From: Platycarya strobilacea | Taxonomy: Eukaryota; Streptophyta; Magnoliopsida; Fagales; Juglandaceae | Direction of reading: 5' to 3' | DNA: 64,000 nucleotides | NCBI GenBank assembly: GCA_036898215.1 | Contig: CM072551.1 | Coordinates: forward strand, 35,074,250-35,138,249 | Shown here: piece after piece, positions 23,598 to 35,769 of the stretch | How the letters are laid out: each line of letters begins with the position of its first letter | How positions within the stretch are numbered: position 1 is the first letter of the stretch | Made by a program: the position numbers and the translations under genes | Notes under the pieces: model-generated | Databases searched by the model: none | Told to the model about the DNA's origin: nothing | The model's input: the letters and a program-made list of their open reading frames with translations, nothing else

Positions 23598-24261
23598 TCC
23601 CTTTTATTCAGGATGGAGTTGGTGGGATTTGGGAACCCTTCTTTATGTTCTGGTACGACTACATGCAGATGCCACAAACATTTTGGGATCACATAAGCCC
23701 CTCATTAATTGACCCAATAGTTGACACATATGGATATGCATGGATAACGTGTAAAACAAATACATGTACGTACAAGGGCACTAAGATTTAACTTGCAAAC
23801 ATTTTGTAAGATTTTAGTCATGAAACAATATCTCCATTACAGCTTACTAGTGAGTCAAAATACTAATAAATCAAAATCCAGTCTATGAGTCCCTAGTACT
23901 ACATATGAGATTGTGTTATAACCGGATAGTTGTTCTCCGAAGAGGTATTCTGTAGCTGCTTGCGACAGCGTGAAGGGACGTTGTGTGGATGTGCACTGCT
24001 ATGGAGTGCTCTGTTTTGAGAGTGCAAAACAGGGGATGTTCGATCGATCGATGGAGAAGATAAAGCGACAACAGGCGACAACCCTAGTTTCTCATCAATG
24101 GGGAAGATAAAGCGGCATGGTATATGGTCTTTGGGAAACCTAATGTAAACTGTGAATGTGGTGAAGACAATCAGCAACCTTATTTCACTAATGGGGAAGA
24201 TAAACCGGCGCAATATTAGCCATGTTTGCATACGTATATAATATAATGTTTGAATACATAC

Positions 24262-24292
<31 letters not shown>

Positions 24293-24592
24293 CTAGGGAC
24301 CTAAATCGTTATATATGTATTTTTTTTATTTGATAGAATTATAGATGTATTATTATTTCATACAAATAGAACCTAAATTCAAAATAAAGTTATAAAAAAC
24401 TTTAAAAATGATTGCCTTCATCATTATGATAGATTTCAAAAACATAGATTTGAAATTTCTAAAAAATAAAAAATCTATTCTTTTAAGTGAGATTTATTTT
24501 TTTACAAAAAAAAATTGAACAATTTTATCTACTTGAAACTTATATATACTTACCATATAACTCTTAAATAATTGAAATGAACCCAACATCTG

Positions 24593-24635
<43 letters not shown>

Positions 24636-24874
24636 GGCTATATATTATAACATAACTCAATCACCACGTACATCTTAAAAATTAATAAGAGTCTAGCAGG
24701 ACATCCAGAATTGTAAATTAAGGTCTGATTTATTTTTCTAAATAATTACATCTCATCTTATTTTATATCATTTTATCATTATTATTTTTTCAAATTTTTG
24801 TATAAAATAAAATAAACAAATCAACTTTTTCAATTCTCAAAATAATATTTTTCAAATTCTAAAACAAAACAAGC

Positions 24875-24933
24875 TTATTCAAATTCAAAGTGTACTCTAT
24901 TAATATTTATAAGTACACTTTGAATTTGAATAA
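24875..24933. repeat. Perfect 22 bp inverted repeat with 15 bp loop
   Basis: The arm TTATTCAAATTCAAAGTGTA plus CT (24875-24896) is exactly complementary to 24912-24933. It lies just beyond the presumed LTR of the copia remnant at 25085-25315. Confidence 0.9.
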
Positions 24934-25084
24934 TACGATTATAGATAAGATAGCATATTACAACAGAACTAATCTCAAGCTCTTAATTATATCTACAACA
25001 AGCTTATCTTTAATAATAACATAATCCATATTAGCCAAATATTCACTAACAACAACATGATCTTTAGGTTTGAGTTTGTTAATT

Positions 25085-25315
25085 GACACCCTCCTGCAAA
25101 CTAATGAGGGAAACCATCATAACTTTGGTCTTGAGAAATTGAAATCTGGGCGATGATAATCTTTTGGTGAGAATGTCTGCAACTTGATCGTAGGTGAATA
25201 TATATTTGATTGTCTTGATTGAGTACCTCTTCACGGACAAAGTGTTAGTCCACCTCTATAATTCAGCAATAGCTAAAAGAAGAGAACGGTATTTCACTTC
25301 AGTGTTGGACCTAGA
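25085..25315 (-). pseudogene. Ty1/copia RNase H C-terminal remnant
   Basis: The minus strand reads SRSNTEVKYRSLLLAIAEL, a stop, a short gap corresponding to missing residues, then IKYIFTYDQVADILTKRLSS and PRFQFLKTKV. It finishes near SLQEGVN. This is the canonical tail of copia pol (YRSLA..AEL, then DILTK.L, then LRGGVN). The downstream sequence (lower coordinates) should be the polypurine tract and LTR, but the LTR ends could not be fixed. Confidence 0.8.
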
Positions 25316-25319
25316 TGAT

Positions 25320-26200
25320 ATAGTATCATAACTAATACTATAGTGATTTATATAATAATTTATATATATATAGACTTAAAGTATATTAGTACTAATAAAA
25401 GAGCGTTAGTATATATAAGACTATATAGACTTAAATTAAGTATAAAATGTATATCATTAATAATATTTGTATTACTATATCACTATATATACTTAATAGT
25501 ATGTAATAACTGATATAATATTAGTATTACTAAGAGTAATGCACGCGTTAGTATATATAAGACTATATAGACTTAGTCACTTAAATTAAGTATAAAATGT
25601 ATATCATTAATAATATTTGTATTACTATATCACTATATATAGTTAATAGTATATAATAAATGATATAATATTAGTATTACTATATCACTTATTATACTGA
25701 TATATAAGACTATATCATTAATAGTATTAGAATTACTATACCACTATAATTAATGGTATCATAAGTGATATAGTATTAGTATAACTAATACTATAGTGAT
25801 TTATATAATAATTTATATATATAGATTTAGTATATTAATTACTAATAGTAATAGTGTTAGTATAAGACCATATAGACTTAAAGTATATAATGTATATTAG
25901 TATTATTAATTTACTAATACAATTATCAAAATGGATATATACGATATTTATTAAGCGATAAAATGTTATTAATATATATTATATTTAAACCATAGGATCA
26001 AATATATATAGTGATTTAAAATTATAATAACGTTATTATATAATATATTAACATAATATTATAATAAAACCATTTTATATATAAAAGATTTTATTATAAA
26101 TATTATATAATATAAATCTATATATAGTATAAATTATACTAAAGCATACATCATAATTACGAAAAAAATTGGAATATATGAATCAAGAAGTACCTAGCTG
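25320..26200 (+). repeat. AT-rich tandem repeat, ~142 bp period in its core
   Basis: AGTATATATAAGACTATATA at about 25408 recurs at about 25550. Both are followed by TAAATTAAGTATAAAATGTA, ATATTTGTATTACTATATCA and an ATATTAGTATTACTA end. More diverged units (ACTAATACTATAGTGATTTA) flank on both sides. No coding content was found. Confidence 0.7.
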
Positions 26201-26814
26201 CAAGCATAATATTACTTAGTAGTAACTAATATAGTCGACAGAAAGAGACGTAGATATATAATCACACATAACATTTTCCTCAAAATAAAAATTAAACAAA
26301 ATTTAAGTTGGCGCCTTCAGACCCCCTCAAATTTTCAGAAAATTTAAATTTCCCTCGGCTGTAGTTTGTTCCTCATTTCAAGAATATTAGCGCAGATTAC
26401 CTCAATATTCCAGCACCACAACCCTCTATTTCACCCCCCTCTCTCTCTCTCTCTCTCTCTCACTCTCTCTCCAGAAGCCACAGAACGACCAGTTCGACCA
26501 AGGGAGAAACTTTTTGAGAAGCAAAGATATTACCAAAGCATACCAAGCACACGTACAAATCAAAATTTTGAATTCCGTTCTGATTAAGACACTGGAAGGG
26601 AATATTTCGGTTCGTTCTGTTCCGGTGTTCCATTTTGAGATAAACATTATATGAATAAATTATATATATTAACTATATTCTAAAATAAACATATGTACAA
26701 ATATTAAAAGCATACATGCTTAATAAAATTAATAATATTTTTCAATAATCAATACAAGTCTTAAACACATATTTTGAAATTTAACATAATATCATAAGTT
26801 CTCAATCCAATATA
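26201..26814. other. Intergenic with a CT microsatellite
   Basis: Holds a (CT)n run at about 26441-26470. No gene was recognised. Confidence 0.5.
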
Positions 26815-27711
26815 TATTCCTCGTCTTCAACAAGACGATAAGGATCAAATAGTGGAACATTATTCAAAACATTTTCTTCAATATCATCATCATCATCAAG
26901 ATCAACATTATCACAATCTTCTAAATTTAGTGAGTCTAATGGCATCTCAATACATCCACAATCTAAGTCTTCTCCTTCAATAAGTTATGGTTCTTCTCCA
27001 ACACATTCATTCATCAAGTCAATATCTCAAGATTGATTGGATCAAAAGCATCTCTTCCCCTTTTTATATTTCTGCCAAAATAAAAGTCACAGATAAGTAT
27101 AAGTGTTACATATTTTTCAAAAGTAAATAGATTATTATTTTGGAAAAAAATTTATCTTTCACGTAACTTCAAGTTATAACGTACAAATACTAAGTCATTC
27201 AATCGTTTATGCTCTAATCTATTCCTCTTCTTTGAATGAATAAATTCAAATGTACTCCAATTTCTTTCACAACCAGTTACACTACAACATTGACTAAGTA
27301 TGCGAACTGCAAACCTTTGAAGAGTTGGAATCTCAATTCCATAATTAGTCCACCATGCAACTATAGCAAAAAAGAAATCATAAATTATTACTTAAAAACA
27401 AATAAAAGAATTTAAAGATAATTTCACACTAATTAACAAAGTGTATGGAAGTTATCTGAGCAAACTTTTGTACGCGGACGAATTACTAAAGGTTCTCCAA
27501 AATCACCCTTTGCATTTTTATACAATTCAACTTCGTCCATGATTTTTTCTTGTTTATAAGTATCAAGTTCCAATTTTATAACACAACTCATAAACCCTTT
27601 TAAAACATCATTTTTACTTTTAAAGCAAGGGTTGAAGTAAATCCCAAGATTAAGAAAACAACATGCTGCATGTAATGGACTATGAAACTGCTTATCCCAC
27701 CTAGCATCAAT
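26815..27711 (-). pseudogene. hAT transposase C-terminal part, truncated at its 5' side
   Basis: From 27711 downward the minus strand reads IDARWDKQFHSPLHAACCFL, then VLKGFMSCVIKLELDTYKQE and GDFGEPLVIRPRTK. After an AT-rich, intron-like gap it reads AWWTNYGIEIPTLQRFAVRI, LSQCCSVTGCERNWSTFEFI and HSKKRNRLEHKRLNDLVFVR. The last block is the hAT dimerisation domain (the S-x-x-x-C-E-R-N-W-S motif). An acidic tail (LDDDDDIEENVLNNV) follows near 26890. The 5' half of the gene is missing because the next hAT element starts exactly at 27712, and the other half is not found beyond that element. Confidence 0.8.
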
Positions 27712-28833
27712 TAGGGGTGATCCCCGCCCTACCGAGGGCGGGGTCCCCCTATTACCGCCCTCGCCCCCGTCTGGGCGGGGGGTCACGTTTTAAAACCGCA
27801 CCCCGCCCCCGTGTAGGTGGGGCGGGGTACCCTATCCTGTAGCGGGGCCGGCGGGGGAGGCTCCATCTACCCGCCCCCCGCTACCGGCCCCTATTGGGCC
27901 TACCCATATGAACAGTTTTGGGCCTTTCGGCCCAGATCAAATTTATAAGCCATTTTTTACCCAGAAAATTATCAAACCTGATTTAATTTCACAATAACAA
28001 ATATCATTCTATTAAATACTAAGTATTTATCATTACTAAAGTCTAAAGTGACAAAGTCATTTAAAAAAAAAACATCACTAAAAATCTAAAAGTCTAAAAT
28101 AGTAAAAGTTAAAATTTAAAAATAAAGATTACTAGAAGTCTAGACTAGTTACTAAATTATTACAATGTACAAATTTACAATAATACAAATTAATACTACA
28201 AAATACAAAATTACAAATTGTGCTATTAACTATTAGTATTATACAATTACAAATTTACAATTTACAAGATCATAAGAAATAAGATTGATAACATTGGTCG
28301 TTGGACACTAGTGATTGAATTTTGGGCCGTAATACAAACTTGGATGGAGACTGTGAGGTTGTTGGGCCTTAATCTTAACCTGCAATAATAAGTTAAAAAA
28401 TAATTATAGTACAAATATAAAGTTATAAATATGAAAAAAATAATAATTTATTAAAAATACTAAGTTACTAACCAAGATTAAATTGTGTTATTAACTTAGA
28501 AGATGTGTTGACAATTGACATACAAAATGATACTGTTATAGAAAATGTTAAAACTCATAAACAATAATTACAAAATAATTAGATACTAACATTACGAATA
28601 TTATAAAATTATAAATATAAACAACAATTAAGAAAATAAATTGTGTAAAATGCAAACCATGGTGAATTGGTGATGGACAGGGACTGGTAGATGAGGTAGG
28701 TCATACTGCAGCGGAGGTAGCTGTTGATGGTGTCCCAGGTATTAGCGTCACAGTCGCTACAAGTTACAAAAATTAAATGTAAAATCTGTGTAACATTAAA
28801 TTTAATTAAATAAATATAAAATAATGTAAATAT

Positions 28834-31043
28834 TTATTTAAGCGACAATTTACCAGATCTAGACTGATTAGCAGTCTCGTCCTCGGCCTCAACTGGATCA
28901 TAATCAAGAACCTCTAGAATATAAATTTCAGTACCCGCGATCCAATTCTGTGTACAAATCATAGACTCAACAGTGATAAGATCTAATGAGCTCCGGAAAG
29001 GATCTAATACGCGCCCTCCAGTGCTAAAGGCCGACTCTGAGGCTACTGTATTGATCGGGATGGCCAAGATACTGCGAGCAACCTTTGAAAGTACGGGGTA
29101 TTTGGGGACATTCATCTTCCACCAAACTAATATATCAAAATCTCGTACAAATGGATAGAGATCCAATGCCAAATATCTGTCTACCTCTGATTGGGCATCT
29201 GTGGTGGAACCCATAAAATCCAAAGGGGTCGACTCCATCTTGTCACCCCAGTCAATTTTACGTTTTTTTCCACGCCTAACATCTACACCTGATGGGGGGA
29301 TACTTGTGGCTGTAGGTGCTGTAATACTACCATCTCCCACAATAGTGAACTCATCAAATAATCTAACAAGCGTTTCCTGAGCCCGAGATGCAATAGCTGA
29401 CGCACAATCCTTGCCAATTGCATTAGTCAACCCAAATACCATGCCTTTCACCTTAAACCGTGGGTCAAGGACACATGCAACATATAACAAGATATTGGCT
29501 TTATCAAACTCTTTCCCCCAATACTTGTCAAATTTCTCCATCATGGTCCTAGACATCTCCCGCAACGTGGTGTTACTACCCGCTGCAATATCATCTAATT
29601 CTTCTTCACCTTGGCTATTTGTTGACAAAATTGATGTGCCGTAGGATACAAAGAATCAGATAAAACCTTAGTAACATTGTAAAAAACCCCCTGAAACTCT
29701 ACAAAAATATATACAACCTCTCAATCATTAGACAAAGGGTGCCCCAAATTTTCATCAAAATACTTGACATATTGTATGTCTTCATTACCCAATGTATCAA
29801 ATGCCAACTTATACTCCTGGGCCGCCTCTAACTTCAAAAAGGTTAAGTTTCACCTTGTAGACAAATTAGTGCAAAGACTTTTTTTACATGTTATACCCAC
29901 AGTAGTTGCAGCAACTTTGAACCTAGCCAATCTAGTAGGAAAAGATCTGACCCATCTCACAGCAGTCCTGACCCGAGCAACCGAGTCACCAAGTTTATCC
30001 AAGCCATCACCCACAATCAAATTAAGAATATGTGCTGCACATCGCACATGCAAATAATCCCCACCCAAAATTGTTCTACTTGCATTATTCATGAGAGTCT
30101 TAAGATGTCTCATTGCAATACCGTTAGCCTCAGCATTATCAACCATGCAAATACAAACCCAAGTCAACCTCCATTCTCTTATAGCGGCCTCTAAGGCCTT
30201 CCCTATCGTCTCACCTTTATGATCAGTGGTTTGACAAAATTTAAGGATCTTCTTATGCAATGTCCAACCCCCATCAACCCAATGCACAGTCATACACATA
30301 AAATTAAGATTATTATAAGAAATCCAACAATCAGTGGTGAGGCAAACATTCTCCCCCGCCAATAAACCCCTCAACTTTTCTTTTTCTGACCGATAAAGTT
30401 TTTTAACATTTCTTGCCACCGTGTGACGAGAAGGAATATTAAATCTTGGTTCCAAGTACCTAGAATAGGCTTGGAACCTTTTCCCATCAACCACTTGGAA
30501 ATGCATCTCATCTATAATAATCATGCGAGCTAGGTGTGTCCTAACCTCGTTAGGATTGTATTTTGTGTACCCCTTTAATGCCAACTCCCCACTACTCCCC
30601 TTACCTATTTTTTTAAATCCAACTTCAAGCCTAGATTGGGTCTTCTCTACCAAATATTTCAAAATTGGAGATTTCTTGCATTGTTTCTCCAAGTGCAATT
30701 TTATCTGAGAAGTGACATGTCTCTTGTTGTGGCACCCATAAATTTTGCCACAATAATTGCATTTGGCTTTTGGATCATTGGGGTCATCACCTTCTATCTT
30801 GGTGACATGAGCCCAAAATATGGATGAGACTTTCTTGCAAGACTGCTTGGGGGTGGGGCAAGTGGTAGTGGTAGGAGTAGGGTCAGGGGTCTCAATCGGA
30901 AGGGGAGTACTAGTAGGGTTAGGGGTAATGGTAGTAGTAGTGGTAGTGGTCGGGATAGGGTTAGGATTACGGCCGGAGGTACCCAAGGCTCCCTCCGGGG
31001 AGCTAGCACTAGAGTTTTCTGGACTTTCTATTAACAACAAATC
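28834..31043 (-). pseudogene. hAT transposase (BED zinc finger, hATC dimerisation domain), broken
   Basis: An intron acceptor (ATAATTTCAG) precedes the readable exon at about 31042. Domain order: a Pro/Thr-rich linker, then a BED finger (FWAHVTKIEGDDPNDPKAKC, NYCGKIYG, IKLHLEKQCKK). The catalytic core follows (LTTDCWISYNNLNFMCMTVH, CMVDNAEAN, HVRCAAHILNLIV), then VLDPRFKVKGMVFGL and the dimerisation domain (FDILVWWKMNVPKYPVLSKV, ILAIPINTVASESAFSTGGR). In-frame TGA codons at 29850 and 29721 both replace expected Trp codons. A one-base deletion near 29600 shifts the frame. It would cut and paste the element but is inactive as it stands. Confidence 0.85.
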
Positions 31044-31103
31044 TGAAATTATAATAAATACAACACAAATGGTCATACAAAATATAATAGACTCAAATCT
31101 CAA

Positions 31104-32644
31104 GCCTAGATAATTATTTTCAATATTTTTTAAGCTATAATAATATTTTATTTATTTTTATTTTCATATATCAGTAAGTCTATACACACAATCTTCTATG
31201 TGAGACTGTAAATAAAATTTATTTTATTTTTAAGTTGCACTATAATTTACATAATATCTATTATGAATGTATAGGTTTTTGCTTTTGTTTTTATTATTAA
31301 TTAATCTATCATATAGTCTGATGAGTAATAAATATATTGATACTCACAATATATTTTTATAATATATACACTTATCAAAAAAATATATAAGATATTTCAT
31401 AATAATATTATAAGATGGGGATGCTTTTATAAAATAATGTTTCTTTTATAAAGTGTTTTACAAAAGATATTTTATTTCAAATATTATTGTGAAAATGTAA
31501 TAAAAAATATTGTGTATAAATTATTTTTTATAAAACGACGCCATTCGACAGCAATAAAAAATTAACAGTTTTTTGTTGCTTTTCTTTCTGAGTAATTTTG
31601 GACTAGTTTGGCTTGTTTTGCATTTTTTTGGACCTATGTTTTGCACATTTTTTTTTCATGTTATAAAAATGTTAGCTATAGATGTTTGCACAATATGGAC
31701 AGCAAAGCTTCAGCTCAAACCTTAAAAAATACCAAATTTTTCATTATCTCAACAAAAGATAGCTTCAACACATTCAAAATTACATAGAATAATAAAAACT
31801 TTTGATCTTTTGAGTACATTCAGATTTATATAACAAAACCAAAGCATCCAGCCATCCACTCTCAATTACATCCAATCTAAAAAACTATGAAATATTATGA
31901 AATAAAAACAGCAAAGCTTCACTGATCACTCCACTCTTCAAAGCTTCAATCCAATCTTCAAACCGAAATGGAATCGGGTGTCTCATAAAAATAATTGTAA
32001 TGATGTAATCACACAATCAAATAATTGTAATTATAATAAAATAAACTCAAATCAACAATTTAAATTTTAATAGATTCAACACAATCACATAATCCAACAC
32101 AATCACATTTCACAGTTCAAACACATGCACAATCAACTCCACAACACACGGTTCACAAACACCAAACCCATCATCCATCAACTTCTCCATTTTCATATAT
32201 TTTCAAGAATCAAAATGAAAGAAATCTTAAAATTAGGGTTTAGGTGATACGGAATCATTTACCTTCGTGCAGATTGAAAGAATATCAGAAAGGGAGAAAC
32301 TGGAGAAATTCGGGGACGAAGGAGAAGGATTCTTGCCAAGGGTGGCGTGGGGATGCAACGGCGGAGTGGGGTTGCAACGGCATGGGACTGCGGTGCGATT
32401 TTAGGGGTTAGGGTTCGGCGATTTTAGAGAGAGAGTGAGAGGGAGACGAGAGAGAGAGAGAGAGATAATCAGAGATGAGGTGGGGGACTGGGGGGTAAGT
32501 AACGAAGCCGTTTTATATAAAATGGCTTCGTTTTATTTAAGGATATTAAAAAAAAAAAACCCAAATGACAAAACGACGCCGTTTAAGTCATCTGGGGTTT
32601 TTTTTAAATATATTATATATTATATGTATAATATTAAATATTTA
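31104..32644. other. 5' non-coding part of the hAT element
   Basis: No coding exon was recognised upstream of the transposase. It is AT-rich with a GA run at about 32420-32465, plausibly the 5' UTR and first intron of the transposase transcript. Confidence 0.5.
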
Positions 32645-32835
32645 ATATATGCAGGGGCGTGGCAGGGGTATTGCGGGGACATGGTCATTTTTATACCGCC
32701 CCCGCCATCTACCTAAATACCGGGCGGATTTCACCCCGTTCTTGGTCACCGGACGGAGTAAGCTGCCCCCGCTATGCGAGGTGGGGCGGAAAACGGGCGG
32801 GGCAACGGGTGCGGATACCCGTTGCCCACCCCTAA

Positions 32836-33022
32836 CGAAAATGATGCATAAATCATGCTGCGCAATATTTTTTTTAGTGACTGGATCTCAATCGAGAGTG
32901 TAAAGTAATAGCCAAAATTTAATAATTTAATATGTCAATGCTAGTTTGATAATTAATCGTGTATATTACTACAATGATAATTATAGCTCGAAATATGCAT
33001 CACGTATATACGTAAAGAGATG
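32836..33022 (+). repeat. Fragment of the array backbone (d segment)
   Basis: CGAAAATGATGCATAAATCA, TGCTGCGCAATATT and ATAATTATAGCTCGAAATAT match 38664-38860 and 55145-55340 in the two array units. The fragment joins the hAT end on its left and a hairpin plus segment P on its right, so it is a truncated piece. Confidence 0.8.
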
Positions 33023-33059
33023 TGCTAGGGAGTATCCACACTCAGGATACTCCCTAGCA
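33023..33059. repeat. Perfect 15 bp hairpin at a repeat junction
   Basis: TGCTAGGGAGTATCC (33023-33037), 7 bp, then its exact complement GGATACTCCCTAGCA (33045-33059). It sits exactly between the d fragment and the truncated P segment and is absent from the corresponding places in the other units. Confidence 0.9.
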
Positions 33060-33061
33060 AA

Positions 33062-34359
33062 ACATGCATTTTGCACTGTGGTCATTTCTTCCCCATTCGA
33101 ATCCCATTCAAGGCATCCTGCTCAATTCATTCTCTTTCCTTGCTAGAATTTGTGTCAGCTTCCTTTTTACAATGCCTCCCCGATATTGCAACTCTCTATT
33201 TAGCATCACCTCACGATGCTCCTGCGTCTGCAACTCCCAATGAGTTGATTGAAAAGACCAAATTAGGTTGCATCTTGCGAAGATGCACCTCTTCCCTCTG
33301 CCCAGTGTCGCCCGTCCATCTTTTCAGAGACACCAAGCGAAGCTCGTCTATCTACCAATGCTACCCCTTCGTGTGAGCTCATTTAATGGACCAAACTCCT
33401 GACTCTGCTCTGGTGGAGCTTTGTTTTGCCGATCTCCTTGCTCAACTTCATCAGCAAAGGTTTTAACATTTTTTCTTCCATACTATTATGTTCTTATATA
33501 TTGAGAGGTGATCTTTGGGTATTGTGAGATGTTTATTGTGATTTAGGGCATGGAGAAAAAACATTGTTCTTCAAACCCGAGTTCAGAGGCATGGTGAAAA
33601 AATAATGTTCTACGATTTTTACTATTTTAGTCTTATCATGCTTCTACTTTTATCTTCGTGTGCTTCTACTTTAACTGCGTGAGCAAAAGCAAATTGTCCT
33701 GGTGAAAGTCATGTGTAGTTGAAGGAACTTCAATAAAACAGAGTTATGTACTGCAAGCGTGGTTTTTCCTGTTGATATTCTAACTTATTCAAATCATAGT
33801 GCTCTTGGGAATCTAGCACAAATTGAAGCAACCATCAAATAGGCTTTGATGTGAAATGGAAGGTAGATATTGCAGCCTGCAGTGATGCGCAGTTATGTAA
33901 AGAAACATTCATTTCTCTCATTTAAAAATCTAATATGACCAATATATATGGCAACTTCTTATAAAAATTAAGATAAATTTATTTATAAATCATGTGGGAT
34001 ATCTCAACACACCCTTTCACGTGTGAGTCGATATTTTTGATATCATTTTTGTGAGTAGATCGTAAGAGTTCATCATCGATCATAAATTAATCTACTTTAA
34101 AATAATAATAAAAATATTTATTTATTTCTTTTTTTAAAATGCTTAATATAACGAGTGTGATAACTCTTTATAAAAATTAAGATTAAATATAAAGAGTGTG
34201 ATAACTCTTTATAAAAATTAAGATTATGATTAATTTTTTCTTAAGCAGTATACTTGAACTTCTCAACGCTACGTTCCTACTACTTTTGGTCAATTGTAAT
34301 TTCATCCACTTTGACCGTTTGTATTGATGATCAGCTAATTATATATAATTTATTCGTCT
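33062..34359 (+). pseudogene. Segment P copy 1, unrecognised exon-like sequence
   Basis: This is the first of three related copies (also 47071 and 62163), lacking the 5' part. The 101-residue ORF at 33071-33376 contains SPHDAPASATPNELIEKTKL and SPVHLFRDTKRSSSIYQCYP. A second conserved block reads TPDSALVELCFADLLAQLHQ, followed by an AG/GT-like border. Further shared blocks near 33700-33880 look like diverged exons. I do not recognise the protein. Frames differ between copies, so it is probably a gene relic. Confidence 0.5.
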
Positions 34360-34422
34360 CGTGTATGCAGGGGCGGAACCAGGATTTGGTGATTGGGGGG
34401 CGATAAACTTAAAATTTTCTCT

Positions 34423-35145
34423 TTAAATTAAGCTCGGCGACGATCTTAAATGATTCATTAGATCCTCACAACATTTCACGGCATTTTTATGTGGTGAATT
34501 TGGATATTTTCCCACATGTCCTGTTAAAGGACAATTTATTCCATCATTTACTTTTTTCCAATTGTCAAAACCTTTATTGGTAAATGCATCTGATCCTGGA
34601 CGGCCTATTGATTTTTTAGCAAAAACGTAGCATGGAAGACAAAATACAGCATTTTTCGAAGGTGAGTATTCCAACCAGTTTGAATATCTTTGAAACCAAG
34701 AAAATTGGAATCGACGACGTTGATTGCCTATTCCTGAAAGTAGATATTCTGAAAGTTTAGGTTGATATGAACCAGCTTTAAGATAGACACGTCGTATCTC
34801 ATCTTGTATGTTAGTAGGAAATTCCCATATTTGTGGACGTAATCCTGGATCACGTTTCAAACAGGTATCATCAATTTCTTCAGATTGTATTCTTGAAGTT
34901 TTAGAGGGACGCTCATCACATTCTAAAGAAGTATCATCCATCTCTTCAGATTGCATTCTTGAAGTTTTAGAGGGACCGGAACGCTCACCATTTCTAGAAA
35001 TATCATGTTCAGTCGTTATGGAGTCCTCTAAATGTATATCTAATTCTATATTACTCTCCGACTTATTCACATTTTTCTTTTTAAAAAAAGAATCAATTGT
35101 TCTTGATTTACTCATATTAATTAAATTAAAAAAACTATAAATCAA
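34423..35145 (-). pseudogene. TTF-type zinc finger (DUF4371-type hAT) transposase, N-terminal fragment
   Basis: The 240-residue ORF starts MIYSFFNLINMSKSRTIDSF; the likely true start is the second Met (MSKSRTIDSFFKKK), as usual in this family. A short direct repeat (PSKTSRMQSEEMDDTSLECD and PSKTSRIQSEEIDDTCLKRD) lies at residues 58-95. The TTF finger follows, with WFQRYSNWLEYSPSKNAVFC, LPCYVFAK and GFDNWKKVND. After HKNAVKCCEDLMN the frame leaves homology and hits a stop near the element end. The DUF4371 core and dimerisation domains are missing. Confidence 0.8.
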
Positions 35146-35200
35146 TAAAAAAATTTGAGAAGTGTCTAATAATATACCTAGTAATGCAAATGTACAATAT

Positions 35201-35769
35201 CAAATCATTTTCAAGACATAAAAATTTTAATTTTCTTTTATATATATAATATATATTATATATATAATATATGCTGTATGCAAAAATCAATATATATGCT
35301 GTACGCACAAATCTATATATATACCCAAATATTAAAGGATAATATGTCAATATATATTAAATGAAATCCATACACTATTAATTCTGGAACCTAGCAACCT
35401 AGCAGAAATCAAATATGCACAAGTCACAATACGATTAGCCTAGCAAGCGAGCAGCAGAAATCAAATCATCATAAATTATAATTATTTCAAATCATTTCCA
35501 AGACATAAAATTTTAATTTTCTTTTATATATATAATATATATTATATATATTATATATGTTGTCTGCAAAAATCAATATATATGTTGTACGCACAAATCT
35601 ATATATATGCCCAAATATTAAAGGATAATATATATTAAATGAAATCCACACACTGTTAACTCTGGAACCTAGCAGTCTAGCAGCAGAAATCAAATATGCA
35701 CAAGTCACAATACGAGTAGCCTAGCAGGCGAGTAGCAGAAATCAAATCAACATAAATTATAATTATAAA
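35201..35769 (+). repeat. Two tandem copies of a 287 bp unit inside the TTF hAT element
   Basis: CAAATCATTTTCAAGACATA at 35201 recurs at 35488 as CAAATCATTTCCAAGACATA, and the following sequence stays parallel to ACATAAATTATAATTAT near 35769. Each copy holds a TATATAATATATATTATATA-type palindrome. Confidence 0.85.

Larger units (their letters stand above)
22980..25080. other. Intergenic AT-rich sequence with palindromes and TA repeats
   Basis: No gene was recognised. It holds two palindrome clusters (23512-23597 and 24875-24933), a CATA/TA microsatellite at about 24255-24292, a (TA)n run at about 24596-24632 and a Tourist-like fragment near 24720-24880. Confidence 0.5.
27712..32834 (-). mobile_element. 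hAT element, Ac-like with BED finger, nearly full length
   Basis: The left end is TAGGGGTGATCCCC at 27712, and the right end, read inward from 32834, is TAGGGGTGGGCAACGGG. GC-rich CCCGCCCC-type subterminal repeats cover about 200 bp at each end (27712-27900 and 32645-32834) around an AT-rich interior. A broken transposase lies inside. The flanking 8-mers GCATCAAT and ACGAAAAT do not form a good target duplication. The left flank is another hAT gene, while the right flank is the array backbone, so at least one flank has been rearranged. Confidence 0.8.

Noticed and set aside
23899..24267. 122-codon minus-strand ORF
   Set aside because: No motif and no paralogue, and the start lies in a CATA microsatellite.
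30820..31113. Plus-strand Val/Gly-rich ORF
   Set aside because: Antisense of the Pro/Thr-rich linker of the hAT transposase.
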